Below are positions 34,201 to 45,603 of a stretch of 64,000 bases of DNA, piece by piece; position 1 is the stretch's first letter; each line of letters opens with the position of its first letter. Source of the stretch: Toxorhynchites rutilus septentrionalis (taxonomy: Eukaryota > Arthropoda > Insecta > Diptera > Culicidae). The translations under genes and the position numbers were made by a program. The stretch is from assembly GCF_029784135.1 (NCBI RefSeq), contig NC_073745.1:42054420-42118419 (forward strand). The letters are read 5' to 3'. The notes beneath the pieces were generated by a model that worked only from the letters and a program-made list of their open reading frames with translations, was not told the DNA's origin and did no database searches.

Positions 34201-37200
34201 GGTTTGTGCAACCGGCCAAATAGTGAAAAAAAGTACCTGGTGAACATGGACATACATGTCAGGAAGCGGAAGCGGCTGAATAAGATGGTGATATTGCACT
34301 TCGTATTTTACTTCCCCCACGAAGGAAGTGAGCTACGAAGTGAAGTTCCCCGAGAAGGTGCTGCTATGGCAGACAATCAGTTAGAAGAGGATGTTAAAGC
34401 TGTTCTCCTCTAGTTTCGGACTGGCCGTGAACGGGAAAATTTATAGTAAGAAGTGCCTGCCGGAAGTTGCGTGGTTCATCAAGAAATACCATAAGGGTGA
34501 AGACACGGGGTTGTGGCCGGACCTGACGTCGGCCCATTACTCGAAGCGATCGCTAGAGGAGATGGAGTGGCTGAATATCGATCTGGTACCCAAGTCGGCG
34601 AACCCACCCAACGTCCCATCGAGAATTCCTGGGCAAACCTGAAGCGTAAGATCTACTCCAAAAATTTTGTCTCGAAAACTGAGAAGAAATTGATAAATAA
34701 AACGAAGAAAGAACTCAAAAACATGCCTCCACACATGTTTTCGTCCGCCATGGCGAATGTTCCGGTTAATTGCCGCTCCCAAGGGCGTAGATTTTTTTTT
34801 GCAAGTAAGCTAATATAATTATCTTCCATGGGAAATTTATCAAATTTAATTATCAGTCTTAGTTTTTTTTTATCGCCATCCGAAAAAAGTCCATTTTTTT
34901 AATGCAAACGTTAAATCGAGAGAAGTAGCGGTCCAACTTTACTTCCTTGGGAAACACCTGATATGCAGAGGCGACGCGTGACCAACTGAGCTACCTGTTC
35001 AATTTCATTTGCAACATTAAAACAACAGTATTGCGATGACAAATTTCAACATTTTTGTTTCTCAACATTTATCTATACAGTAAAACCAGTTTTTGTGCGG
35101 TTTTCTACGCGATTTTTTGGTGCGACTTTTGTTGTGCGGTATTTGAAAAAAAAAATTAAGTAATCGGTAATTTTTTTCTATCCTTGATATGCATTTTATC
35201 GCTCTACATAGGGACTGTGTCAGTTAATTCCCATTCCATTTGGGTTATTTTCTTAAAGATTTTTTTTTATGCGGTCCCTATCCACCACATAACAAAACAC
35301 AGCGCAAACTTTTCAATGAATTCCTCATAAAATAAAGACATTTGCCTTATGTCATAAAGGTAATCTTTTTCCACAGTCATCATCATAATTCCGAATAACC
35401 GTTTCTGGTCAGATCTCGACCGCAAATAATTCTTGATCCGTCGAACAACAAAAAAAGTTCTTTCAATGGATGCCGTTGTATTAGGCAATGTTATCATTCT
35501 GGCCAGCCGTTTCGGAGAAGGTTTGATGCAGGTTTTGTTTAACGATAATCGGAATAATGACTATAATTTAAAAAGAACCGTCAGCTTATTACAAAACTTC
35601 GCTTCATCGAATTTCGAGTGGTATGAAATAAGTATTTTCAAATACCCAGTAGGTAATGCGACATTCAAGTCGGCAAATTTTTCGTGATTCAACAAAGCGA
35701 CGAATTTGTATTCATCTAGTTCCTTAAACCGTTTCGTCATTTCGTCAATAATTTTGTCTATAATCGATTCATATAAACGACTACAATTGATGACGTTACT
35801 GTCATTCATAGTTTCGTCAGATACATCAATTGCATCTTTGAGCGTATTACCATAATGATGATCTGCTTTGAGCTCCTCTATAGAAGCAATGCAAGCCTTG
35901 ACGATACGCACAAATTCTACTACGTCTAATTCCTTTTTTTTTGCAAAATTTGATAAAGAACATGCGTATATGCAAAAATATTCGAAAAAACTTTTAGCAA
36001 TGTCTCGCTGCATTTTGACGACTGCGAGAAAAATGCCGTAAGAGATAAGATCGTATTGAAAAACCTTGACGTTTTCTTATTGTTTGTGTACGAATGAAGC
36101 AAAACCAAGTTCATTACGTGCGACAGTGAATAACCGTTGTTTCACCAATGTTTGCACACCAGATTTATCTCCGGACATTACAGTAGCGCCATCATAGCTC
36201 TGAGCCACAATTTTGTCAGCATTAAGACCAAAGTACGCATCTATTTCATCCACATGTCCGGCCAATGCAGCGGAGGTTTTGAAACGTGAGCAGACATACG
36301 TGTACTATATGTACCGGGTTCAAGTTGTCGAATGAACAAAATAAAAAAAAAACACTCGAATTAAAACCATACATCAACGAAGAACCACCACATCCACAGA
36401 AATCATGAATGAATTTGTTCGATTTTTTTTGTTTGCATCACGCTCGCTCGGGATGTTTGTTGCTGTGTACTCTCGTGGTCTCGTGCCCTCTCTTAATTTT
36501 TTATGACGTCAGGAATAGAAAGATAAACAGAAAAGGTAACGATGACAACTACGAACAAACACTGAAGAATGGTGGTGTGTATTTTCCATCGTTTGCATCG
36601 GTTTTGTTCAGCAGAAATATTGAACCGAAAACGTCATTTTTACGCAAGGTGGCGCATCAGTAGTAGTGATCGTTTCATACGTAGTTGACTGTGTTTGCCG
36701 TGTGTTTGGATGACGGTGGGTTCTGATGAATGGTTTGAACCCGATAGTCATTACTACTTATTTCGTAGCGTTAAGGCTGAGTTGCGCGCGGATTGGGGTG
36801 TATTCAAATGTAATTATCAGATTTAATTCTTCTCGGTGGGTTTGAGTTCCACCAAAATAGAAAATATAATAAGGATATTCAGGATAACATGGAAATCACA
36901 AAAAAAATACCTTCGATAATTCCTCATTCATGTTACAAATGTGAAATAATATACATTTTATTCAGAGATTGTCTACCTGTCCTATGAACAGTTTGAACAG
37001 GCAGACGAGACGCCTCTGCTGATATGGCTTGAAAGTCACGTGAATGAATATTCCCTAATTTTATAGAAAAACAGCGATCTGCGAGAATGCATTTAAACCA
37101 TTGGGCGAAAGCTTTGGAATTGTCTAAATGTTTAAATTCGACCAACAGTATACCCGATCAACCCGGTCAACCCGATCGAATGCTGCCTTGGTGTCGGTAT

Positions 37201-38597
37201 ACACGGCATCCCTTCTAAGGACTTCTTCTAGTACTCGGGAAATGTTTTCTGAAAAAGCGATTAATTGATGATCATCTATAGCGGTTCCGGAAGATTGTGC
37301 TGCCTATTTTTCAGTACAATGGAAGGTATCCCATCTGGCTCCGGAGTTACTGAAGTATTCGATTGTTAGTAATGTTAGTAATAATTTCACTTTGCAGAAA
37401 GCTAGTTATGTTCATGCCGTATATGTTTTCAGGAACATATTTCAAGGTTTCCTTTACTTCCTGAGCAGACGCATTGCCGGTAGCGAGGACATTCGAAAAA
37501 TTCATAGCGAAGAGATTGCAAATATCCACATGATCGCTGGAAGATTGGTCACCAAGGTTCATTTGCGTTGGAAATCCATTTCCATTACGTTTTTCGTTAA
37601 CGAATGGATTTTGTTTCAGATCACGTTTTTTTCGCAAAAAAAATTAGAATATCGAAGCAGTTATTGAACTTACTAACCTCCGGGAAAGAGGAACCATGAA
37701 CTGGCTTGATTATTCCTTGATGCAGCTCGCACACCCTTTTAAAATCTAGCCAATGAGAAAATGCGTTCGAAAACAGTGCCCTCCTGAAAGAACTGCAACA
37801 TGCATTGGACCACTGTATTCAACTGCTTCAGCATAACCAAAGTGCCTCAGCTTTATTTTTATTTTACGGCTATGTCACATATGTCACGTAACGCAACCTC
37901 GACCCCAAATCAAAATCGATGTAAAAGTGTATTGAAACTGGAGGAAACTATGACATTTTTTGATGATGTTCTACAGTCTCATCAGTTAATATTAATCAAT
38001 ATATCAATATGTCCCAGGACCTTGGCATAACATGTCTTCATAGATACTCATTCGCGTTCCGTTTCCATTTAACAGGTTGGTCTGGCCGTGGTCAACGGGC
38101 AGCTGTATGCGGTGGGTGGTTTCGACGGCACTGCCTATTTGAAAACGATCGAAGTGTACGATCCGGAGACGAACCAGTGGCGGCTGTGTGGCTGTATGAA
38201 CTATCGACGACTGGGTGGTGGCGTGGGCGTCATGCGAGCACCTCAGACCGAAAACTACATGTGGTAAATACGCTTTGCTTTTTGCTAATAATTTTCTTTC
38301 GCTTTGCAGATTCATGCGACTGTTTTTTGTTCATTGTTCACCTTTGATATTTTTGTTGTTGTAACCGTTTTGCTTTCGCATACCATTTCGATCTATATTT
38401 ATTCATTTCATTACGAGTGTTACTCCTGCCATAGAAAAGATGTATACCTTAAATCTTGATCTTTTATCAATTAAACGAACGTTATTTCCCTTTCGGACGA
38501 TCTGTTGACAGCAGACTTGCATCATTCGTCGTGTTTGTAACTCATGCATATGTTTTTTTTTTACATTTTTAGGATACGAAAAGATTCTGTTGTTTAA
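28224..38597 (+). CDS. dbo: Kelch-like protein diablo (KLHL20-type BTB-BACK-Kelch)
   Basis: Complete coding region in four exons: 28224-28267, 28330-29842, 38076-38263 and 38573-38597. Together they make 589 codons plus TAA. The product is a BTB-BACK-Kelch substrate adaptor, which in this family recruits substrates to a CUL3-RBX1 ubiquitin ligase. BTB lies at about residues 40-150 ([20 protein letters not shown]), BACK at about 150-280, and six Kelch repeats from about 300 to the end, each with a YAVGG- or FAVGG-like strand followed by ERYDP. The last exon adds only IRKDSVV; the tryptophan codon before it is split across the intron. The third intron is 8.2 kb and full of transposons, so the sixth Kelch repeat is far from the rest. 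A 5' UTR exon ends at 27732 and splices to 28170. The length and sequence agree with my memory of mosquito diablo. Confidence 0.96.
28330..29842 (+). CDS. dbo: dbo coding exon 2 (BTB, BACK, Kelch 1-5)
   Basis: The main exon. It finishes the split arginine codon and carries the BTB domain, the BACK domain and Kelch repeats 1-5, ending after MTSRRSG at a GTAAGT donor (29843). If the transcript were not spliced here, translation would stop six codons later in the intron. Confidence 0.95.
31085..32839 (+). mobile_element. Nested hAT-like element with 5-bp TSD, carrying transposase remnant
   Basis: Inverted ends CAGGGTGTCGACT / AGTCGACACTCTG are flanked by TGAAG at 31080-31084 and 32840-32844. 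TCAGGGAA motifs repeat in the subterminal region. The plus strand encodes a degraded transposase: [20 protein letters not shown] and [17 protein letters not shown] at 31510-31620, then scattered homologous fragments to about 32280. 5-bp duplications are characteristic of the hAT5 group, which I suggest but have not verified. A SINE (31264-31427) sits inside. Confidence 0.75.
31264..31427 (-). mobile_element. tRNA-derived SINE (family 1), 5'-truncated
   Basis: Body and GAA-tail match the full-length copies (CCTAGAGGAACTTCGCCGT, TTGAGATTTCTATGCC), but the tRNA-like head is missing. It is inserted inside the hAT-like element 31085-32839, so it is younger than that element. Confidence 0.75.
33773..34911 (+). 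mobile_element. D37E-type Tc1/mariner element with intact TIRs, broken transposase
   Basis: Terminal inverted repeats of about 23 bp begin ACGTTTGCATTAAAAAATGGAC and are flanked by TA at 33771-33772 and 34912-34913. The transposase is in pieces: an N-terminal helix-turn-helix region (33920-34240, with [20 protein letters not shown]), then frameshifts and internal deletion, then [15 protein letters not shown] and [15 protein letters not shown], which bear the second Asp and the Glu of D,D37E. It lies in the third dbo intron. Confidence 0.85.
35267..36290 (-). pseudogene. hAT transposase remnant (ZMYM1-like dimerisation region)
   Basis: Minus-strand fragments in order: [20 protein letters not shown] (36190 region), [20 protein letters not shown], a helical middle part, and [20 protein letters not shown] (35490 region), the conserved hAT C-terminal dimerisation motif. 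Several frame changes separate them. No termini recognised. Located in the third dbo intron. Confidence 0.75.
36420..37910 (-). pseudogene. Jockey-like LINE fragments (reverse transcriptase) with repeat blocks
   Basis: The minus strand at 37637-37350 reads [19 protein letters not shown] and [13 protein letters not shown], the connector of Jockey-type ORF2 proteins. Around 37200 it reads [13 protein letters not shown] (RT motif A), and 37145-36933 reads [19 protein letters not shown]. Blocks Y (36420-36740) and X (37690-37900) flank it. Frames are broken throughout. Confidence 0.65.
38076..38263 (+). CDS. dbo: dbo coding exon 3 (Kelch 6)
   Basis: Follows a TTTAACAG acceptor and encodes [18 protein letters not shown] through [19 protein letters not shown], the sixth blade, plus two bases of the next tryptophan codon. 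The donor GTAAAT is at 38264. The frame is not the longest ORF in this stretch, so the exon is easily missed. Confidence 0.94.
38573..38597 (+). CDS. dbo: dbo coding exon 4 (last 7 codons)
   Basis: After a T-rich acceptor ending in AG at 38572, one base completes the tryptophan codon. IRKDSVV and TAA (38595-38597) follow. It is tiny, but the split codon and the known diablo C-terminus support it. Confidence 0.88.
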
Positions 38598-39990
38598 CAT
38601 TCATACACACTCGACTAAATTGCAAAATAATAGTACGCAAAATCGATCACACACATGGGCTTGGTGGGACCGAAAGCGTTTTATGATTAGTTGGAATCGA
38701 ACTTTTTCACTAGTGACTGAAACGAACAAATCAGAGTGTGTGGTGGCATCGCCAGATATAGAAATGATTACCCACATCAGTGCAGGGAAAGCGAACAAAA
38801 AGAACGGAGGATCAACACAAAGAAGTCACACATATTGCGCACGTATTGTGGATCCTGAATTCCTTCCTTTATTTTAAATTTTAGGCAAAAAAAATTCAGA
38901 TAACAAAAACGATGAGTCGAAAGGGTGAAGGAATTCGGGTTCGTTAATAGAACATATATCATCATCACAATCTACACTAATCTCGCTAACGATAAGATGC
39001 ACATGCACATGTTGATGTTGAAACCAAACGAACGAACAAAGAAGGCGAAGTACACTAGTTTAACTGAACTGAGTTTAGCCCCCCACCGTCAGTCATCCGC
39101 ATTAGGATTGTTTTATATCCTAAATTATCATACCATATCCACATTGTGCTGAAATGTGCTATTTTTCAGTTTATTATCTCGGTGTCTCATCTCTTACTAA
39201 ATGTTTTCATCTCATTGTTCTGTTCGATTTCATCCCGCTTTCTACCGCAAGATTATGATTATTTTGTGTTTCGTCGTCGTATTTATGTTTTCAAAAGCCA
39301 AAAAAGTTCAATTATCAACCAATCAACCCCCCTTCACACGAATTGAACGAGATATTCCAGAAGATCGAATTTGAAATTTTCATAATGAATTCTTTATGTG
39401 ATTAATGTTAGGGAGCGAAAGTTGAAATTCAAAACGAACTAAAAGAAACTAGTTTTTAAGAGGAAGTAATCGTTTTAGTACACGGTAGCTTCAAGCGGGT
39501 GAATAAAATGCAGCTTATATCGTGAATGGAATTATAGTTTCTCAAGACAAAATAAAAAACGAAGCGCTTGCAATGTATGTTTTGAGCTCTACAAACGCTT
39601 GAATAAGATTCAGTTTGAATCAACACATTTTTTTTCTCGAGCTGATTAGAAATGACTAGAGTGGTGCGGTTACACGCGTATATTGAGATGAAACCAAAAT
39701 TTTAACGCTTATACAATTTTAGCTGAAGCCTTGCTGCTGCGCACCGCTGTTCATGAACAGCGGAGTCAAACGAGATAGTGCAAGAGATGTAGCTTAATCT
39801 AACCTGTGACATGGTTTCTACGAAATATAAACCGCGAACCAAGTGTAGCGAATTGAAGGAACAATATGTATAGCCTGGGAACGCTTGAACTCTATTATTA
39901 CTGAATATTATGTTTAATTTTTATAATTTTTTACACTTTATGACCTGAAGAATGATTATTAACTAAATTATTATTAAAAAATAAAACTGT
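38598..39990 (+). other. dbo: dbo 3' UTR region with candidate poly(A) signals
   Basis: Non-coding AT-rich sequence follows the diablo stop. AATAAA hexamers on the plus strand at 39502-39507, 39551-39556 and about 39980-39985 are candidate polyadenylation signals. I cannot tell which is used. No convincing ORF lies here. Confidence 0.45.
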
Positions 39991-41335
39991 TGAAATAAAA
40001 AGAGCTGTAGATAATAAGAAATTTAACGGTAGAACTGTCGAACTTCTTGTCAGAACTTAAAAGAAATTAAGTGGATTACACCAGCTATACACAACCTTCG
40101 GTTCTGGTTGGCCCATTTGGTGTTACTTTATTGCAAACTATTTTTTATGTGTAACAACGAAACATCAGAAATCATTATTTATTTTTTTTGACGAGGACCA
40201 CGTCTTTCAGTAATGATGCCAAATCAGAAAATAGGGCACGTTTTATGAAATAGAGATAGCAAATACAGTGTTCGTTCTACGGACACTTTCAATTTATCCT
40301 TTTCCGCCCTTTTCAATTTATCGAGTATATTCAAGCCATTCGCGATTTCACAGCATTCACGATTCAAAAATCATCCAGCTAGCGAAGGTTTAGAAACGGG
40401 GTTCTCCATATCGCCTTTCCCAAAGCCGAAAGTTTAGTTTAATTTTCCAAATTGACCTTTCTCAAGACTAGAGGCGAATGAACTGACAAATTTGAAGCCT
40501 CTATAATTCAAACAATGATCAACAATGATTATTCAAGTCACAGTCTCGCTCCAGTTAGCAGATAACAGTCTTTCCCACTGCTGATGTCAGACACAGCTGT
40601 TTTGCTCGATGCAGAGAAGGAATAGAAGATAGATATCGCACACAGTGGGGCAAATTTATTCGGTGAATGTACCGCGCCGATTTTCGTTTGGTGGAGAGTG
40701 CTTATGTAGTTTTGCAGTGCATCATAAAATTTCGAAAATTTCGAGTTACGTTTGGAGATTAAAGCGTTAATACAGTGGAACCCCGATTATCCGCGGTGCG
40801 GATTACACGCGACAGCGAGTTCCATAGTAAATCCATAGGCCTTCCCGGAATTTGTCAGTGAGTGAAAGCACTATAAATATTGTGCTCGTCCTGTCCAATC
40901 TTAGTTTCTATTTTGCATAGTGTAGAGCTTGCACTGACGGACAGAAGTAAAGCAGAAAGGTATCTTCAAATAGGACGTATTGCGTCGGTTTTCATACGGT
41001 TATGCGGAGATTGGTTGTTTGAGCTGAATCCCACGTACGAACTATTTATTTTATGCGTTATCAAGCAGATAGCGGTGGTGAGAGAACACATATGTAATCA
41101 CCTTGGGCCACACTAGGCTTAGCACGAGAAGAATACTCGCGATACATGCAGAGCGAGTTACGTGGTTCAGAAAAAACGACACAAATATCATGGATTGTTC
41201 TCGCGAGAACATGAATGAATCATGAATCACTCATATTCAACTATTTCTACATAACCATGTAAACCCATTGGTCCTTTCCAGAGCCTTTAAAATTTCCGTC
41301 TTAGTGGTAGACTGACCAAACTGTTTTTTCGACCC
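39991..41335. other. Intergenic; one transposon-end-like sequence
   Basis: CAGTGGAACCCCGATTATCC at 40772-40791 resembles Tigger/pogo termini, but no matching inverted end or transposase is nearby. The hairpin repeat at 40446 is the only other feature. Confidence 0.35.
40446..40515 (-). repeat. Hairpin repeat family, minus-strand copy
   Basis: Reverse complement gives TTATAGAGGCTTCAAATTTG, CAGTTCATTCGCCTCTAG and then the hairpin (40469-40454) with one stem mismatch. Same order as the other copies. Confidence 0.5.
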
Positions 41336-41343
41336 TTTTTTAT

Positions 41344-43096
41344 TTTTTTTTTTTTTTATTTAAATCGTTTATTTTTACAGGCTCAGTTACATAGGTTTAA
41401 AGGAGCCGAACTCCTTACTGTATTGTTACTAGTATATATACATTTTTCCTTAATTCTAATGTTAATAATATAGGAAACCGATTACTCGCGGTCAACTCGA
41501 GTTTAGAAGGGTGACATATTTTCTTCAGGAAAAGGAGGGGATATGAGGATATGTTGACAATGATCACACTCACACTCTCAATCACACTCATCACACTCAA
41601 TTCTTAAACTTATCTTATATCTAACATGTATTTACATTTCATCTTATTCTTAAGAAGGGATCCGATCTCTCACAAAGGAAAAGGAAAAGAAAAACTAAGG
41701 GTATAAGGACAATCACACACGAAGATCTATAGCTTTAAGGAAAACATATATATGGGACATGTAATCAAGGTCTAACCGAGCCAACACGTCTCTCACCGGC
41801 ACATTGGGCTGCCTTCCTCGGGCCCGAAGGGTGACTACTAAATTCGATCTGGCGACAAGATACAGCTCGCACGACCAAACAACGTGCTCGATGTCGTGGT
41901 AACCTTGGCCACAAACACAAAGATTGTTGTCGGCAAGATTAATACGAAAGAGTAGCGCATCTAACGAACAGTGATTAGACATGAGTCGGGAGAAGGTGCG
42001 AATAAAGTCCCGGCTCAAGTCCAGACTTTTGAACCATGGTTTGAGGCTAACCTTAGGGATAATCGAGTGGAGCCACCGGCCCAATTCATCTTCGTTCCAT
42101 TTGCGTTGCCAGTTAACTATGGTATTTTTGCGGACTAAAGAATAAAATTCATTGAAGGCGATTTGACGCTGATAAATATCGCCTTCAATTGCACCTACCT
42201 TTGCTAATGAGTCAGCCCTCTCATTACCCAGAATTGAGCAATGTGAAGGGACCCAGACAAAGGTAATGACATAACAGCGTCTGGATAAAGCACTCAAAAT
42301 TTCTCGTATTCTCTCAAGGAAGTACGGCGAGTGCTTTTCCGGCCTCACTGAACGGATAGCTTCGACAGAGCTAAGACTATCCGTTACAATGTAATAGTGT
42401 TCAACAGGTCGTGAGGCGACGCTGTCCAGCGCCCAGTGTATCGCTGCCAATTCAGCAATATACACTGAGCAAGGATTCTGAAGACTGTGTGAGGTGCTAA
42501 AAAATTCGTTGAACACTCCAAATCCTGTGGACTCATTTATAGAGGACCCATCAGTAAAGTACATATTATCACAATTGATATCCCCATACTTTGCATCGAA
42601 GATCGTTGGAACGATCCTCGATCGAAGATAATCTGATGTTCCATGGATATCCTGCTTCATGGACAGATCAAAATGCACAGAGGAATTGATGTAGTCAGGA
42701 AAACAAACACGGTTGGGAATATACGAAGAAGGATCAACCTGCATGGAGACGAATTCATGATATGAGCTCATGAATCCAGAATGAAAATTTAGCTCGATCA
42801 GCTGCTCAAAATTTCCGATCACCAATGGGTTCATAACCTTACACCGGATGAGGAACCGAAGAGATAATAAATTGAAGCGATCTTTTAGTGGGAGTAGGCC
42901 TGCCAAAACCTCGAGACTCATGGTATGCGTTGAGGGCATACATCCCAACGCGATACGGAGACAAAGATACTGAATTCGCTCGAGTTTAATGAGGTGTGTT
43001 TTGGCAGCTGATTGAAAACAGAAACTGCCATACTCCATCACTGAGAGAATAGTTGTTCGATACAACATTATAAGATCTTCGGGATGGGCTCCCCAT
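41344..43096 (-). mobile_element. 5'-truncated second copy of the same RNase H LINE
   Basis: This copy matches the full-length element's 3' third, including its GAGCCTGTAAAAATAAACGA 3' end and A-tail (poly-T on the plus strand at about 41342-41360). Homology stops abruptly at 43095. An approximate target duplication (CCC followed by T-run and ATT) is seen at 41333-41343 and 43097-43109. 5' truncation is the usual product of incomplete target-primed reverse transcription. Confidence 0.88.
41713..43068 (-). pseudogene. LINE ORF2 C-terminal part (RT end, RNase H, Cys-His), open frame
   Basis: 451 open codons covering the end of the RT thumb, a complete-looking RNase H (TDGSS, AELAAIHWAL, VTDSLSSVEA, VPSHCSILGNERADSLA) and the C-terminal CVCGQGYHDIEHVVWSC motif. 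It lacks the endonuclease and RT core, so it cannot act alone. The frame is uninterrupted, unlike the same region at 7106-7948, so this copy is younger or less damaged. Confidence 0.85.
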
Positions 43097-43559
43097 CCCT
43101 TTTTTTATTGTCTCGTCCTTTTATCAACTTAATTTTGAGTATAAAGCATAAGTATTTATTTCTATTGACCTTTTCTTCTGCCATGAATTCTATCTATGGT
43201 TTTTCATAGGCTTCGGCACAAATCTGTATGTCTTCGAGTTCGAGTCTTTTTTCACCCTAATGGAAAGCGATACATTTTGAATTTTTAAAATCTGATTTTT
43301 TACGGTTTTAGGTTGACCTTCTCTATCTAGAAGGCCAAAAAGACTAAAAAGCTACCAGTTAATTGTTTTCCAATGCATTGCTACAAAAAGATCCGAAATC
43401 GGTCAAGAATTACACCTAAAACAGCACTTTTAGCGTGATGTCCCTAAGTCTTTGCAGATATCTTCAGAGACCATCAGAAAGTTGGTGAGTAGAACCAGTG
43501 AATAGAAATGATTTCATTGCGACGTTTAGTTTTGAGTTTGGCTGATTAAGTAAGTAAGT

Positions 43560-44680
43560 AAGTTAGTTTTGAACCGAGAAGTCAAAGGGAAAAATTTGTT
43601 GCACAGTTATTTTTTTTTCGAATTTGAATTTGAGTTTAAATTTTACTCATTGTATTCGCAAAAATTTTACACAGCTGTCATCGACATTAAATTTATTGGT
43701 TGGCAATCGATATTGAAGCTTCGCTGTGAATGTTTACAAACGCTTTCAAATCCACACGGATCGCGTAGAACAATTGAAGAGTTGAACAGTAAACAGTATG
43801 CTAAATTACTTGAGCATGGTCACACATGATTTCTTTCTCTTGGATCTTTCATCGAGAGGAGCATTTTGGAGGGATTGCGCTTCTATTTTCTTCCAAAGAA
43901 GAAATGTCCTGCGCGATTAATTTGAAACCTTAACACCTTAAACCTATGGTTGCTTTTTACCAGAGATACCAGTTGGAAGCCTTTCAAACATTTATTGGTT
44001 TGTTGAAAAAGACGATGCATTTGCCACTGCATTTTCTGTTATTTCTGGTGATTTCGTTAGTATTCTTTAGTCTAGTTGATTTAAACTAAATACAGGAGGC
44101 TATATTTCTTAAAGCCTATGGAAAAATTGTACGATATGGTGTTGAGTCGTATTAAAAAATGTAAGGCTAGCCTAGGAGAAACATTACAGTATGAATGGGT
44201 TGTGTAAAGTCCATTCATGAATGAACGGAGATTGAAATTAAGCATTTAAAAAAACACACCAATTGAGATAGACAAAACCATATTGTATGATTAGTGGAGA
44301 ATGATCAGAGGAATTTTAATTAATGAGATAAAAAGTTGGAACGAAGAATCTGTGCTAACTGCAAATCGTTGGGTACGAATATTTCCAGAAATGGGGAACA
44401 AATTTCCAAAGTTTAAGGAATTCGTGAAGCTTACTAATAATATTTTGTGTCTGCCTGGCAGTACCGAACCATTTGGAACGATTTTTGTTCGATGAAAATT
44501 ATGTGATCAACGAAAAAGTCGCGACTTAATGTTGGATCACTGATAGCTAAAATAATTGTGAAACAAAACTTCGATCTTCGACTTCGATGGGATGTGACAA
44601 TTTCTATGATAAAATTTTTGAAAATCCTGATATGCTTCGCAACGTCTCTTCATCGTCTGAATTTGAACGAATAAAATTCA
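43560..44680 (+). pseudogene. hAT-like transposase remnant
   Basis: The clearest part is 44301-44495 (NEESVLTANRWVRIFPEMGN, KFPKFKEFVKLTNNILCLPG), followed in another frame by LNVGSLIAKIIVKQNFDL. This is the C-terminal region of a hAT-like transposase. The 43569-43829 frame may be its middle. Highly degraded; no ends found. Confidence 0.55.
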
Positions 44681-44689
44681 TTGTAGAGA

Positions 44690-45600
44690 ACAAAGGTGGT
44701 AAATCTAAGAATGTTTGATTTTTTGGCCTTATTCTCGGTTTTATTCACTCACTAGCGGCCTGGTCTCTTATATTATAAGCTTCCCGCATAGTCATTGGAA
44801 TAGCTTTGCTTTATATAGATTCTCGCATTTTTTTTCTTTTCTTTTCTTTGATGTTTGTTTTTTTTCTCCAAATGTCACTATGTCTCTTTTCTTCAACTCT
44901 ACTTTCAATTTTTGCTCTTTTAGTTGTTTTTTTCGCCTACGATTTTAAACTGAGTTTCTAACATAGCTAATTTTGCTGCAGACTCTATATCCTTATCTAC
45001 TATAAGTTGTTTCAACGGTTTTCACCGGTAGCATCAATTTCATGCTGTAGTAATTCATGTATTTAAAATTATAATATCTTCATGTTAAACGGAATAACAA
45101 ATTTGGAATACTTTCTCTAGAAAAAAAGTACAAAGAATCATAACCGCCTTTTTTCACCGCCTTTATGAATAATTCAGGAATAATTTACAATTGTCTTCAG
45201 ATTGATATATCATTTGTCTTGTTTCGTGTTATGTTTTCTGCAACTCGTAACGCTCGTAAACGTAAACTCGTAACGCAATTGAAAGAGAATCTGATAAAAT
45301 AAATACTATTTTTGGCACTTTCTTTTAAAGAAAAGGCTCATTCATGATACTGTCTCTTTGGTCTCAACACCTCGAGAACGACAAGAACCCGAATTTTTCA
45401 ATGATTTCGCCTAAGTTGCCTAAGACATTTGGAGTTCTGTTCAGTATAAAGCAGAAGCGTTTGAAAATTTTCATGCAAAGATGAAAAATGCTGTCCATCG
45501 CTATTGCAGCATTACCTCTAAAGCAAAACTATGCGTTTCAGTCAGTGAAACGCCCTCACACCTATATTTTTTTGACGGCTCAATAAGTGTTTTATTGTTA
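44690..45600. other. Intergenic between hAT remnant and R4-like element
   Basis: T-rich tracts at 44820-44940 and low-complexity sequence. No convincing gene; short frames lack recognisable motifs. Confidence 0.35.
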
Positions 45601-45603
45601 TGT

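Noticed and set aside
34391..34818. Intact small gene in the dbo intron
   Set aside because: It is the frameshifted C-terminal half of the D37E transposase between matching TIRs.
40772..40791. Tigger-type terminus CAGTGGAACCCCGATTATCC as a bounded element
   Set aside because: No inverted partner, duplication or transposase was found nearby.
43569..43829. Independent gene with a Phe/Glu-rich protein
   Set aside because: Low-complexity start and no motif; more likely part of the degraded hAT remnant.
44715..44948. Hydrophobic Phe/Ser-rich small protein
   Set aside because: Produced by T-rich low-complexity DNA; no conserved motif.
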